Virus record (IMG/VR): IMGVR_UViG_3300044492_000005 | Coordinates: 1 to 32,902 of that record | Origin: a virus | Reading direction: 5' to 3' (one strand) | Length of the DNA: 32,902 bases | Shown: positions 7,684 to 16,663 of the stretch, piece after piece | How positions within the stretch are numbered: position 1 is the stretch's first letter | How the letters are laid out: each line of letters opens with the position of its first letter | Notes under the pieces: model-generated | Seen by the model: the letters and a program-made list of their open reading frames with translations, nothing else | Databases searched by the model: none | Told to the model about the DNA's origin: nothing | Program-made: the position numbers and the translations under genes

Positions 7684-8930
7684 ATCCATACTACGACCAA
7701 GTTCCTGCGAATAGTTATATAGCGCATTACTTGCGCTATATGGCTACGCAAGAAACTGCACACGCCTATGATTTCTGGTGCGCGCTATGGTCAATCGCAT
7801 GTGCGTGCGGGCGGAACACAGTCGTCGCACGCCCGCGAGCGCCTGTTTACTTGAACATGTATCTTATACTCGTAGGCGATAGCGGTAAGCCGCGCAAGAC
7901 CACGAGTGTCAACACCGCGCTCAGCTTGGTGCGTGATCTGTATGATGGTGACAATGCCATTGGCTTTGTTGACTCGCGCGTGACGCCTGAACACCTTGAT
8001 CTCATAATCCATGAGCGTTCTAAGGAACATGGTGCAGGCAAGGTGATCATCGGTGTGCCTGAGTTGGCTGTGTTCATGGGTAGTGAGACATACACCGCTG
8101 GTATGCCGCCTACGCTCACGGATTTGTATGATTGTCCTGATCACAGACAAGGCGGCACCATATCGCGTGGCTTATCTGAGCAACGCAACGTGTGGATATC
8201 CATGCTCAGTGCCAGCACACCGATATGGTTACTGAAGACTGTCAATCCGCGTGTGATCGAAGGTGGCTTCTCATCACGCTGCATGTTCGTGGTGAACAAC
8301 GATCCAAAGCAGAGCATACCATGGCCTGATGAACAGGAGAATGGCAATGAGCGCGCGTTGCTTCTGGACGGCTTACACGATATTCTTGCTCGTAGTCGCG
8401 AACATCATAATATTCGTATTGTAGATACAGCACTGAGTAAATTCCGCACGTGGTATGAAGAACGCGAACGTAGTGCTGATCCATACAAGCAGTCGTTTGA
8501 GGCACGCGAGGACGCACATGTGTTGCGCATAGCCGCACTGCTGTGCATCAACGATGGTAGCTGGCTAATCCATCCGCATCACATTGCGTTTGCAATCAAG
8601 CTGATTGCTAGTGTGAAGATGGCTAGCGGTGCCATGTTCGAGCATGGTGTTATGCGCACCAAGTATGCAGCAGCATACGACGTGATACGCACCGCGCTTA
8701 TCGAAGCAGGCATGGACCCTGTGCCTAAGCATGTGCTGACACGCAAGTGTAGATACTGGCTACACGTGAGTGAGTTTCAGATACTCACTGAGGTGATGCA
8801 TGAGTGCCATGCATTGCAACGGTTCCTGTCGCATGAAGGTATGCGCGGACGACCGGCTGAATACTTCAGGGGCACCGACAGACTGTTGCAAAATGGTGTA
8901 GCTGAGCAAGTCCTGAATAGATTTACTTAA
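7680..8930 (+). CDS. DUF3987-like ATPase, probable replicative helicase
   Basis: A 416-residue P-loop protein resembling the DUF3987 group of phage primase-helicase-like ATPases. The nucleotide-binding loop is the variant [11 protein letters not shown] at residues 65-75, with Arg where the second Gly of Walker A usually stands; the group tolerates such RKT or RKS forms. [12 protein letters not shown] supplies a Walker B-like acidic strand, and a conserved-looking SRCMFVVN strand carries a possible arginine finger. I choose GTG 7680 because it overlaps the HNH stop (GTGA), like other joints here. ATG 7647 is an alternative that would add 11 residues read from the HNH gene in another frame. No primase zinc or TOPRIM motif is seen, so a priming activity is not supported. 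Confidence 0.72.
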   Translation: MNPYYDQVPANSYIAHYLRYMATQETAHAYDFWCALWSIACACGRNTVVARPRAPVYLNMYLILVGDSGKPRKTTSVNTALSLVRDLYDGDNAIGFVDSRVTPEHLDLIIHERSKEHGAGKVIIGVPELAVFMGSETYTAGMPPTLTDLYDCPDHRQGGTISRGLSEQRNVWISMLSASTPIWLLKTVNPRVIEGGFSSRCMFVVNNDPKQSIPWPDEQENGNERALLLDGLHDILARSREHHNIRIVDTALSKFRTWYEERERSADPYKQSFEAREDAHVLRIAALLCINDGSWLIHPHHIAFAIKLIASVKMASGAMFEHGVMRTKYAAAYDVIRTALIEAGMDPVPKHVLTRKCRYWLHVSEFQILTEVMHECHALQRFLSHEGMRGRPAEYFRGTDRLLQNGVAEQVLNRFT

Positions 8931-8961
8931 TCAGCATCCATGAATTGCTCAGGACCTTTTT
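8902..8961 (+). terminator. end-of-arm terminator with two competing stems
   Basis: TTGCTCAG (8945-8952) pairs perfectly with CTGAGCAA (8902-8909). The overlapping TCAGGAC (8949-8955) pairs with GTCCTGA (8910-8916). Either stem is followed by CTTTTTG, giving five T's at 8957-8961. The loops are long (about 35 and 32 bases), so the hairpin is less compact than a textbook terminator. Its arms lie inside the ends of the two convergent genes. The plus-strand replication arm must end here, since everything beyond is on the other strand. Confidence 0.5.
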
Positions 8962-11900
8962 GCCAATCGATCTTCATACCGACATGGATGTTCCTGTTCA
9001 GTGCCTTGCTCATGGTATAGTTCGTATCCTGAATGATGTCCTGAATATAGCGATACTTATCTGCTAGATCACGTGTTGCATTATTCATCCATGCACGTCG
9101 TTCCTCAACTCCCATACCATGTGTAGCCACAGATGCCATCTGTTTGCGCATTGCGGATATAGCAGTTTGCTGTGGTGCTATTCTACGATTAGCTGCCTCT
9201 ATCGTAGACCACATGAACTTCATGGTTGGATCAGTAGGTATCTTCGGATCACCTTGTGTGTATGTAGGCAACGAGACACGACCGCGACCAGTCGTGCCTT
9301 CCGCTGCTGGCTCAGTTCGTGATCCCTTAATACCTTTCATCCAACGCAGATCACGCTCTGTCTGCTCCACGATAGGAGGCATGAGTGACATGCGCATTTG
9401 GTGATCCATCAGTGGTGATAGGATACGGTTGCGATCACCAGCACGCTGCACCCAATCATGTCCTACCTGACCTATTGTATCCGACCAGTTACCGAACTGA
9501 TGCAGGTATGGACCAATTGCATTGACATGCTCCATCATGGCTGTGCCTGCTAGACCAAACACTGCACCCATGACCTTGGTCCAGTCCTTACCATCAACAC
9601 CTTCTAGTAGTGTGTCAGGTGTTTGGTTAGGCAACGTGAGTGTGCCCGGTCCTGGTCCGCTAGAGAATGTGCCACGGAACGACTCCCACATACTGTCGCC
9701 TTGCATCATCTTATAGGGATCGAACTGTCCTATCAGTGGTGCGTTCAGGAATGGCGACACTTGGCTACCTGCACCATACTTCAACTGGTTTACCATCGAT
9801 GTGCTTACATGACCACCGAGGAAATCGAGTAGCATCTTGTGCACACTCTGGAACGTGAGTGGATCGTGGTTCATTGCCACGACATTAACTGCATTCGCAA
9901 CCAGACTTTCGATAAGCGTTGCGGGAAGTTGAAATTCCTGTGCAAGTGGTATCATCCATGGCTTACCGTTGGGCAGATAGATTATGATGTTGCCTGAGTG
10001 CTCCTGTGTGCTGAGTTCATCCTGGTAATTCTTGAATGTCTCAGGACTTTGCATTGCGGATAGCAAACTGATCAGCTTGAGTGAACCCAATCCAGTTGCC
10101 ATTGCCATGGCTGAGTTCAGTGGTCGTTCACCAACACTACGCAATGCACGTGCACCACCTTGCAACGAGATGTTTGTGAATGGCAACCTGTCTGTTACCG
10201 CCTTCAGGATCTTACTTTCACCTGATGTGGATGGATTACCAGTCAGTGCACGTGTCTCATATGACAACCGCTCAGGCTGTGATGCTAAGCTATCACGGTT
10301 CAGTCGATAGAATGCATCATGTCCTGCGTCACTAATATGTGATAGCGCATCAACCACTGCGGTATGCAGACGAATAGCAGCAGGCTTGACTCCCATCCAT
10401 GCACCGCCGCTATGGAATAGCTGAGGCACATGTTGTGCTGCTGCAATGCTGGCACGCTTGCTTGCTTCTAGGCCAAGCGGACGCAGTTCCGACTTCGGAC
10501 CATAGCCTCCACCACCGACACCAGCCTTAGCCTGTATCTCATACGTTACCGAGTCACGATAGAACTTATCGAGTGCCTTCTGCATGTTATCAACTGCAAG
10601 ATCACCACGTGCTGAGCGCAACATGCTGTTGACAGGATTCGATGCATTGCGGTCGAGCATGTTTGCCAGATTATGCACACGTCGGTCTGCTACACCACGA
10701 CCATATGCATATGCTGCTGTTGCTGGGTTGGTGAACATGTCCAGGCCACGTGCAACACCACTATCCCAACGTCCGCCTGTCGCAGTGCGCACCGCTTTGT
10801 GAATAATGCCTGCGTTCATACCCTTCGGTGTGTTGATGCTCATCGCTGGTATGGTATAGCCAAGATTGCGTGCAGCAGCAAAGCTACCGGATGCCAATGA
10901 GCCAATGCCTGTGGTGAAGTTCTGGTATATCCTGCGCGGTATGGTTGTTGCCTCAGCCACAATGTGTTGTCGCTTCAGGCTATCACCTGTGAACATGTTT
11001 GCAACGTCTGCATTATTGAACTTGATCCACCTTGTTCCATTATCGGTATGGATAGCCATCTTCGACTCACGTGGACTACCACCGCTATAGTATACCGGCT
11101 TGTCAGGTGGTGCCGTTGTAGGCTCAATCAGCTTAGCCATCTGTGGATAGCGTGTCTGTGCTTCCATGATGTTGTCGTATAGCTGTTTGTTGAACCTGCG
11201 TTGTTCAAACTCATGGTGTATGCCCTCAATGGCCTGCGATTGTGCATCCCATGGTTTGCTGTTCATCTGTTCTACACCAGCAAACAGTGTGCGATCACGC
11301 TGACTGAGCGGTGCCATGACTTTGCCTGTAGCATCCGTCTCAGATATGTGATGTGGATGTGCTTCATTCAGCCTATGCAATTCTTCTGTAGGCAACACGC
11401 CCATACCATGGCCGATCTCGCGCATTCCTTTCTCAATGGCCCAATGACTCTCAGCTAAACGCCTGAGTTCCATATCATTCATCATGGCATCGACTTTGGT
11501 CTGCAAGCCTGCGTCATCTACATGCTTGAAGTCATGCCTTATATCTTCTATCGTTGGTGTAGTGCCTGGATTGCCTTGTCGGAACGATGCACGGTTGTTC
11601 GTGCGATTGTCCTGTTCATTCGCTGCACCGAGACCTTCCATCAACGTGGTCTGCCGTGCATCATCCAGCTTTGCTATAGCACGATACTGCCTGTCAGGTG
11701 ATGGCACCTGTATTCCTGTATCGGGATGGTATCCTGTATCCAGGAACGCATCGAATCGTGTGCGATTGTATCCATCATCATGCAGCAAACCATATTGGTG
11801 TGCTAATGCCTGTGCATTCGTAGGCGTAGCGACATTGCGTATGATCTCCTGATCACGTGCAGTCTTATCCAGCACTGCATTGTTTGCACGGTTCAGGCCA

Positions 11901-13051
11901 GTGCGTGCTGCATTCGCCATGGGTATTGGTGCAGGTATTGCCTGCTCACCACCCTGTGATATGGCACCTTGGCCCTTAGCAATTTGCGCATTCTGGTAAT
12001 CCGTTACACGTGCTGCATATGCTGGATCGTTTATGCGTGCTGCACGTTGTGCTTCTGTAATACCTGCGTTGCGTTCACGCAAACCACGACCAGCACGTAT
12101 TGCAATGCCTGTGCCTAGTATCGCAGCAAGTGCACCACCGACACCCATAGTGCCGACACCCTGGCCTTGTTGCATAGGCACTTCCGTTGGTTGTTCACTA
12201 CCAAGGAAATCAGCAAAGCTGCCCGGCTGTTGTTTGGGTGCGAGTGTATCTGCAAACGATGTTGGTTGTTGTTGTTTCTGCTCTGCTGCATACACATCAG
12301 CGAATGATGGCGTAACAGGAGGACGTGTGTCGGATGCAACTCGTGGTGTTGCTTCAGCTACCTGCGTCGGTGGTGGTGCAGGCGTTGGTTCATTGCGTGA
12401 TTGTGCATCAAGCCTTAACTGTTCGGCTGCATCAACCACATTCGACTGTGGCATCGGTATGCCAGTAGCTTTAGCTTCTGCCTTTAGCTGATTGTATTCA
12501 TCAAGTGATGCACCGCCTTCATTCACCGCAGTGAGCGGCACTGCCAAACGCACTGCTGCTGCAAGTGAATGTGGAGACAATCCCATACCCAGCATGGAAC
12601 CAAGTGAGTCAGCGAATTGACCTTCTGCATCATCACCTGGAACTTTTAGTAATCCACCCGTGCCATACTCGATGCCATGTTGTATTTCCTTCTGTGTGTC
12701 TGCGCCATGTTCACCCAGCTTGCGTAGGGTTTCCATGCCTGGAAGTTTCCAGTCAGTGTTATTACCTGTTATGGTATTGCGCACAACACCTGCTGCATCT
12801 ATGACACCAGCAAGTGCGCCTGCTCCTGTCTCAGCTGCGCCTGCACCCGGCACGTAGTTGAGTAGATTTGGTCCGCCTGTTAATTCAGTAAGTCGAGGAT
12901 CAGGTGCAAGCAATGTGATTGGCATGGATGCCGCTGCGTTGCCTACAGCCGCTAGGCCAGGAAGCATATGCTTAGCAGTAGCAAGACGCTGTTGATCATC
13001 AACAGGATTGCCTGAGTATTCTTCTAGTCCAAGGCCGAAGTATGGGTTCAA
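8927..13051 (-). CDS. giant internal virion / DNA ejection protein, polyvalent type
   Basis: A 1374-residue protein, the largest in the window and the last of the late strand. Position and size match the big ejected internal proteins of podoviruses (compare T7 gp16). Residues 215-285 are Pro/Gln-rich and contain three SFAD motifs. Around 300-320 lies a Gly/Ala-rich hydrophobic stretch (GVGGALAAILGTGIAIRAG) that could enter a membrane. Around 950-980 the segment LPFTNISLQGGARAL resembles LPD38-type domains of phage polyvalent proteins. No lysozyme or transglycosylase motif was identified. The start is TTG 13051: it overlaps the previous stop as TTGA, AGGAAGG lies six bases upstream, and the next ATG is 28 codons later. 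Function is inferred from context. Confidence 0.8.
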   Translation of the reverse strand: MNPYFGLGLEEYSGNPVDDQQRLATAKHMLPGLAAVGNAAASMPITLLAPDPRLTELTGGPNLLNYVPGAGAAETGAGALAGVIDAAGVVRNTITGNNTDWKLPGMETLRKLGEHGADTQKEIQHGIEYGTGGLLKVPGDDAEGQFADSLGSMLGMGLSPHSLAAAVRLAVPLTAVNEGGASLDEYNQLKAEAKATGIPMPQSNVVDAAEQLRLDAQSRNEPTPAPPPTQVAEATPRVASDTRPPVTPSFADVYAAEQKQQQPTSFADTLAPKQQPGSFADFLGSEQPTEVPMQQGQGVGTMGVGGALAAILGTGIAIRAGRGLRERNAGITEAQRAARINDPAYAARVTDYQNAQIAKGQGAISQGGEQAIPAPIPMANAARTGLNRANNAVLDKTARDQEIIRNVATPTNAQALAHQYGLLHDDGYNRTRFDAFLDTGYHPDTGIQVPSPDRQYRAIAKLDDARQTTLMEGLGAANEQDNRTNNRASFRQGNPGTTPTIEDIRHDFKHVDDAGLQTKVDAMMNDMELRRLAESHWAIEKGMREIGHGMGVLPTEELHRLNEAHPHHISETDATGKVMAPLSQRDRTLFAGVEQMNSKPWDAQSQAIEGIHHEFEQRRFNKQLYDNIMEAQTRYPQMAKLIEPTTAPPDKPVYYSGGSPRESKMAIHTDNGTRWIKFNNADVANMFTGDSLKRQHIVAEATTIPRRIYQNFTTGIGSLASGSFAAARNLGYTIPAMSINTPKGMNAGIIHKAVRTATGGRWDSGVARGLDMFTNPATAAYAYGRGVADRRVHNLANMLDRNASNPVNSMLRSARGDLAVDNMQKALDKFYRDSVTYEIQAKAGVGGGGYGPKSELRPLGLEASKRASIAAAQHVPQLFHSGGAWMGVKPAAIRLHTAVVDALSHISDAGHDAFYRLNRDSLASQPERLSYETRALTGNPSTSGESKILKAVTDRLPFTNISLQGGARALRSVGERPLNSAMAMATGLGSLKLISLLSAMQSPETFKNYQDELSTQEHSGNIIIYLPNGKPWMIPLAQEFQLPATLIESLVANAVNVVAMNHDPLTFQSVHKMLLDFLGGHVSTSMVNQLKYGAGSQVSPFLNAPLIGQFDPYKMMQGDSMWESFRGTFSSGPGPGTLTLPNQTPDTLLEGVDGKDWTKVMGAVFGLAGTAMMEHVNAIGPYLHQFGNWSDTIGQVGHDWVQRAGDRNRILSPLMDHQMRMSLMPPIVEQTERDLRWMKGIKGSRTEPAAEGTTGRGRVSLPTYTQGDPKIPTDPTMKFMWSTIEAANRRIAPQQTAISAMRKQMASVATHGMGVEERRAWMNNATRDLADKYRYIQDIIQDTNYTMSKALNRNIHVGMKIDWQKGPEQFMDAD

Positions 13052-14040
13052 TGCCTACCTTCCTTACCCTGTATATAGGGCCTGCCGTCTGGTCCCTGCT
13101 GCACGTTGAGTTTACCACCGACCTTACCTGCTACAGCATCCCTGTATGCATCAGGATTTGATATACGCAATTTATTTTCCACATAGCTTTCTGCTGCTGC
13201 ACGAATATTAGCACCGTTCTGTGGTGCTGGAGTAGATGCAACACGTGGTTGTGGTGCTGGTGTCAGCGGTGTGCTGCGTGGTGCAACACTCGATGATGCT
13301 CCTGGTCCTGTGCCATCACCACTTGGTAATGCGCGTGGTGCAGCAGGCTGAGCAATACCACGTGCGACAAGTCCAGGAATTGCAGTATTCAGATTTCCCT
13401 TCTTGAGTGTGACAGTCGCAGGCAGACTACCCGTCTCTGGTGATGTAGTCATCTGCACCGAGACATTAGGCTCAGAAGCAGCAGCCGCTCCACTAGCATG
13501 TCGTGCATTCGATCCTGCTTCCTTCAACTGTGCGATCTGCATCTGCAACGGAACACCAGCAGTATCAAACAATCCACCAGACATGCCACGCAAGCGATCT
13601 AAGTTGGGAACAAATCCTGCTTGCACACCATGGTATGCTGCACTACCTGCTTCATTAGCAGTCTTTGCATCACGTGAATTGGCTAGACTTGTTTCGATTA
13701 TGCCTTGTTGTGTCGGACCAAAATCAGTACCAAGTGCATCAGGTGCCTGAGACCTCAGTAGTGTTAGACCACCCGGCGTCTTCAGTGCCTCCTGACCAGA
13801 CTTCAGGTATTGCTCCTGCAATTGCTGAGCAAGTTGCTGCTTAGCAAACTGGTGCTGCTGATTAGCTGCATACTGATAATTACCAGCGTCAGTCAGCCGC
13901 TGCATCTGGTATTCATCAAGCATGTTTGCTGCATTAGCAGGATTGTTACCAACTGCTAGTGGTGCAAGCACACTCTCAATCGGATACGGATCAACCGCAT
14001 TGGGTTGATATGATCCATATTGTGTGGATGATGCAGGCAT
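13048..14040 (-). CDS. putative internal virion protein, 330 residues
   Basis: A low-complexity protein, probably a virion or ejection component. The N-terminal third is Gln-rich and helical (QHQFAKQQLAQQLQEQYL, likely a coiled coil around residues 55-80). The middle has no recognised fold, and residues 230-285 are a Pro/Ala/Ser-rich linker (TPAPQPRVASTPAPQ). The end is charged and Gly-rich. ATG 14040 has AGAGGA eight bases upstream. Its stop overlaps the TTG start of the giant protein, so both are probably made in a fixed ratio. It lies with three similar proteins after the tail fibre, the usual place for podovirus internal-core genes. No homology is claimed. Confidence 0.75.
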   Translation of the reverse strand: MPASSTQYGSYQPNAVDPYPIESVLAPLAVGNNPANAANMLDEYQMQRLTDAGNYQYAANQQHQFAKQQLAQQLQEQYLKSGQEALKTPGGLTLLRSQAPDALGTDFGPTQQGIIETSLANSRDAKTANEAGSAAYHGVQAGFVPNLDRLRGMSGGLFDTAGVPLQMQIAQLKEAGSNARHASGAAAASEPNVSVQMTTSPETGSLPATVTLKKGNLNTAIPGLVARGIAQPAAPRALPSGDGTGPGASSSVAPRSTPLTPAPQPRVASTPAPQNGANIRAAAESYVENKLRISNPDAYRDAVAGKVGGKLNVQQGPDGRPYIQGKEGRH

Positions 14041-14052
14041 TATCTTTGTCCT

Positions 14053-15111
14053 CTAGGCATTACCGAACCAATCTAAATCCGTGGTTGGTGTTGGCGTTGT
14101 GGCACCATTACCTTTACCAAATACACCAGTGTATGCTGTTTGCAAGCTGTCCAGTGTATTCCTGTTATTCAACAACGAACCGATCTCTTTACCTGCGGAC
14201 GTAACTGGATTGGATGGTGTATACAGGCTCTTCTGCAATGCACCATATGCATCCTGCACACTCTTGCTTCCTGTATTCACACCACCAGCACCATATGCAG
14301 GAGCAATACCACCCTGCTGTGCTCGTGCTGCAACGAGGTTGGATAGTGCATCCCTGTTCCCGGATTGTTGTATCTGTGGATACTGGAACTGTGGTGTAGC
14401 CAGCATCACGTTGTTGGTTGCACTACCTTCTAGCGATGTCCTACGTCCCTGGTTGATAGCATCAACACCAGTCAGTCCTTTGATTTGGCTATCCACCAGA
14501 CTATCACGTAGCGAGTCGTATTCCTGCTTGCCTAACGCAGCTAACCCACTACCTGCTGATGTGCCTGTGCGCTGTGACTGTCGTAGGAAGTCGGCGTTCA
14601 ATGGATCGAATGTAGATCGTGCCGCATCAGTCGCACGTTGTTGCAACAAACCAACCAATGCCGATGCTGGCATATCACGTTGCGTTTGCAGATTGCGTAT
14701 AGCGGTATCCGCTCCTGGTCGTGCCAGATTAGCACGCTTGACGGCTTCAGCATTCGCATCCTGTGCTTGTCGCAGGTCGGTTGTGTTGCGCGATATGTTA
14801 GCAAGATCGCTTGCATCCTGCACAGCTTTAGGCTGAGCACCCAGGCTACTGACCCACTGATTTGTGGCTGGGTCGTAGCGCATGGTTGATCCATACTCAT
14901 CCGTGCTACCAGCTATGGAACGCTGGTTGATGAGCGTGGATAACGCACGCTGATACATATCGTTGTTGCGTGCATCCTGTAGCTGATTAGCGGCATACTG
15001 GTTGCCTGTCTGTGCCTGCGTATCACGACGGCCCATTGTGCCAGCAATAGTGCTGCCTGCCTGAACAGCAGTCCCAAGGATTGTGGCAATAGCAGCGGCT
15101 GTTGCGACCAT
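14053..15111 (-). CDS. putative internal virion protein with hydrophobic N-terminus, 352 residues
   Basis: Probably a minor virion or ejection protein. The first 25 residues (ATAAAIATILGTAVQAGSTI) are hydrophobic and Ala/Gly-rich and could insert in a membrane, as in P22 gp7/gp20-type and T7 gp14-type ejection proteins. The rest is Gln/Asn/Ala/Arg-rich and mostly helical in appearance (DASDLANISRNTTDLRQAQD and the region after it), with no enzymatic motif. The C-terminus is Thr/Pro-rich, ending DLDWFGNA. ATG 15111 follows the acetyltransferase stop by one base; upstream GAAGG is ten bases away. A family name cannot be given. Confidence 0.75.
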   Translation of the reverse strand: MVATAAAIATILGTAVQAGSTIAGTMGRRDTQAQTGNQYAANQLQDARNNDMYQRALSTLINQRSIAGSTDEYGSTMRYDPATNQWVSSLGAQPKAVQDASDLANISRNTTDLRQAQDANAEAVKRANLARPGADTAIRNLQTQRDMPASALVGLLQQRATDAARSTFDPLNADFLRQSQRTGTSAGSGLAALGKQEYDSLRDSLVDSQIKGLTGVDAINQGRRTSLEGSATNNVMLATPQFQYPQIQQSGNRDALSNLVAARAQQGGIAPAYGAGGVNTGSKSVQDAYGALQKSLYTPSNPVTSAGKEIGSLLNNRNTLDSLQTAYTGVFGKGNGATTPTPTTDLDWFGNA

Positions 15112-15112
15112 G

Positions 15113-15559
15113 TTATATAGCCTTCATGTATTGCATCTCGGTCAACGTGTAACCGTGTTTGGGGAATATCGGTTCTACATTGTAGAGCGTGCGGTATCCA
15201 TGGATGATCATCTTCACGTCATACATCTTGAGTAGCGGCTCAGCAGCTTTCAGCAGCTTGTGTGCTATACCCTTACCACGATGCTCCAGTTTCACCGCGA
15301 GTGTGCCACATGATGCGAATATCGTGGTCTTATGGAACGGATGCGGATTGATGAAGTATGTGACGAAGCCATTCAGCTTATCGTGATCACGATACGTGAC
15401 AACCACGAACTTATCTTGTGCCTCTAGCTTAGCCATCTGATCCCAGTCCATGCTCAGTGGTGGCATGAACTCATGTGCTACAGTCTTCTCGTAGTATTCA
15501 ACCACGATTGCATTCAGCAAGTGTGAACACTTCTTGAGTGGTTCAACTTGTATACTCAA
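15113..15559 (-). CDS. GNAT-family acetyltransferase 1
   Basis: A 148-residue GNAT-fold N-acetyltransferase. The acetyl-CoA pyrophosphate-binding motif A appears as LEHRGKGIAHKLLKAAEPLL (R-G-K-G-I-A, near residues 92-111), preceded by the beta-4 strand GTLAVKL. FVVVTYRDHDKLNGFVTYFI matches the beta-2/beta-3 hairpin. The end KHGYTLTEMQYMK matches beta-7. Start choice is TTG 15559, overlapping the upstream stop as TTGA, with an AGGTG-like site close by; the first ATG would remove 31 residues, including the first helix. It sits inside the virion operon between two putative ejection-protein genes. The substrate is unknown and could be a virion protein or a host protein. Confidence 0.8.
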   Translation of the reverse strand: MSIQVEPLKKCSHLLNAIVVEYYEKTVAHEFMPPLSMDWDQMAKLEAQDKFVVVTYRDHDKLNGFVTYFINPHPFHKTTIFASCGTLAVKLEHRGKGIAHKLLKAAEPLLKMYDVKMIIHGYRTLYNVEPIFPKHGYTLTEMQYMKAI

Positions 15560-16662
15560 AACGCACCTGTGCTACCCAAACCACGCTTCTTGAGCGGGTC
15601 TTGATCAGCGAGTGCAGCAGCCGTCAGTGGTGCAACACCAAGTGGATTAGCTGCATTCGGATTAGTCGCACCCTGCACTGCTCCACCAGCATTGATCAGT
15701 TCACCGAGGTTAGCGAATTGTGTTCCACCAACCGCACTACGCAATGCACCACCGAAGTTCGACACGTCGGTATTCACCAAGTTCTGTGCACCTGAGCGAT
15801 ACGTGTTTGGATCGAACATGGATGACAATGATAGTGCATTCGCATCCTTACGCGCATTGCCGATATAGTCATCGATCTCGCTACGATCCCTACCGATAAT
15901 GGTCTTGCCCAGATCACCAATGGTGGATGCCGCTGCACTGCGCTTCTCACCCAGCTTACCGAGTGCGGCATTGTAGCCTACATCCGTAAGTGTTCCACGC
16001 TTCTGTGCGTTCTTCAACTGCTCGCTGAGTGGATTGAATTGTTCATTCAACAGCGTATCCGCATAGCTTCCTGTTAGCGTATCAGGGATAGCGGTCTGCG
16101 AATACGTGGGATTGAATATGGTATTCAGTTGATCGCTTGCACTTGTGCGTTTGGTTCCTGTGAGGTCATTGATAATCGATGCACCGAGATCACTACCGAA
16201 TGCAGCGCTGGGATTTGGATCAAGGTCCTTGATCGTGCTCATCTTGCGGTTGAGCATAGGCTTGATCTGTGTCTCCAGGTATGGAGTCGGATCGATACCC
16301 TTAGCTGTGAACTGCTGCATCGTGTCAGCTAGTGCATTGTCATAAGCTGTCTGCTTACTCGTGTTGAACTTACCGAGTGCAGCAGCTTCATCGTCTGCTT
16401 TCTTCTTCGCAGCAGCATCACTTGCTGCTTTTGCTTCTGTCTCTCGCTTTGCAATGCCCTCATTCAATTGGTCCTGTGCAGACACACCCTGTGGTGTGCC
16501 ATACATATCCACCGCTTGCGTATACGCTCTACCCGTTACTGGATCAGTCAGCACAATGGGTGATGGCGGTGTGTAGTTAGGTGCACCACCACCTCCACCT
16601 TTGCCTCCACCACGCATACCAGCAAAGCTAAGCCGGTCGATCTGACCACCGGGAGTGAACAT
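15556..16662 (-). CDS. putative internal virion protein, 368 residues
   Basis: A probable structural protein without recognised domain. The N-terminus has a Gly/Lys run (GGGKGGGGGAPNYTPP, residues 17-32), then a strongly charged helix of coiled-coil type (residues 70-105, repeated Ala, Lys, Glu and Asp). The remainder is helical with many Gly, Asn and Ala residues, ending KKRGLGSTGAF. ATG 16662 has GAGGA six bases upstream, inside the end of the preceding acetyltransferase gene; the stop overlaps the next start as TTGA. Together with the 352-, 330- and 1374-residue products it forms the set of likely internal core or ejection proteins. Confidence 0.75.
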   Translation of the reverse strand: MFTPGGQIDRLSFAGMRGGGKGGGGGAPNYTPPSPIVLTDPVTGRAYTQAVDMYGTPQGVSAQDQLNEGIAKRETEAKAASDAAAKKKADDEAAALGKFNTSKQTAYDNALADTMQQFTAKGIDPTPYLETQIKPMLNRKMSTIKDLDPNPSAAFGSDLGASIINDLTGTKRTSASDQLNTIFNPTYSQTAIPDTLTGSYADTLLNEQFNPLSEQLKNAQKRGTLTDVGYNAALGKLGEKRSAAASTIGDLGKTIIGRDRSEIDDYIGNARKDANALSLSSMFDPNTYRSGAQNLVNTDVSNFGGALRSAVGGTQFANLGELINAGGAVQGATNPNAANPLGVAPLTAAALADQDPLKKRGLGSTGAF

Positions 16663-16663
16663 C

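Noticed and set aside
14081-14836. 251-codon plus-strand ORF opposite the 352-residue virion gene
   Set aside because: Antisense shadow, Cys-rich with no recognisable domain.
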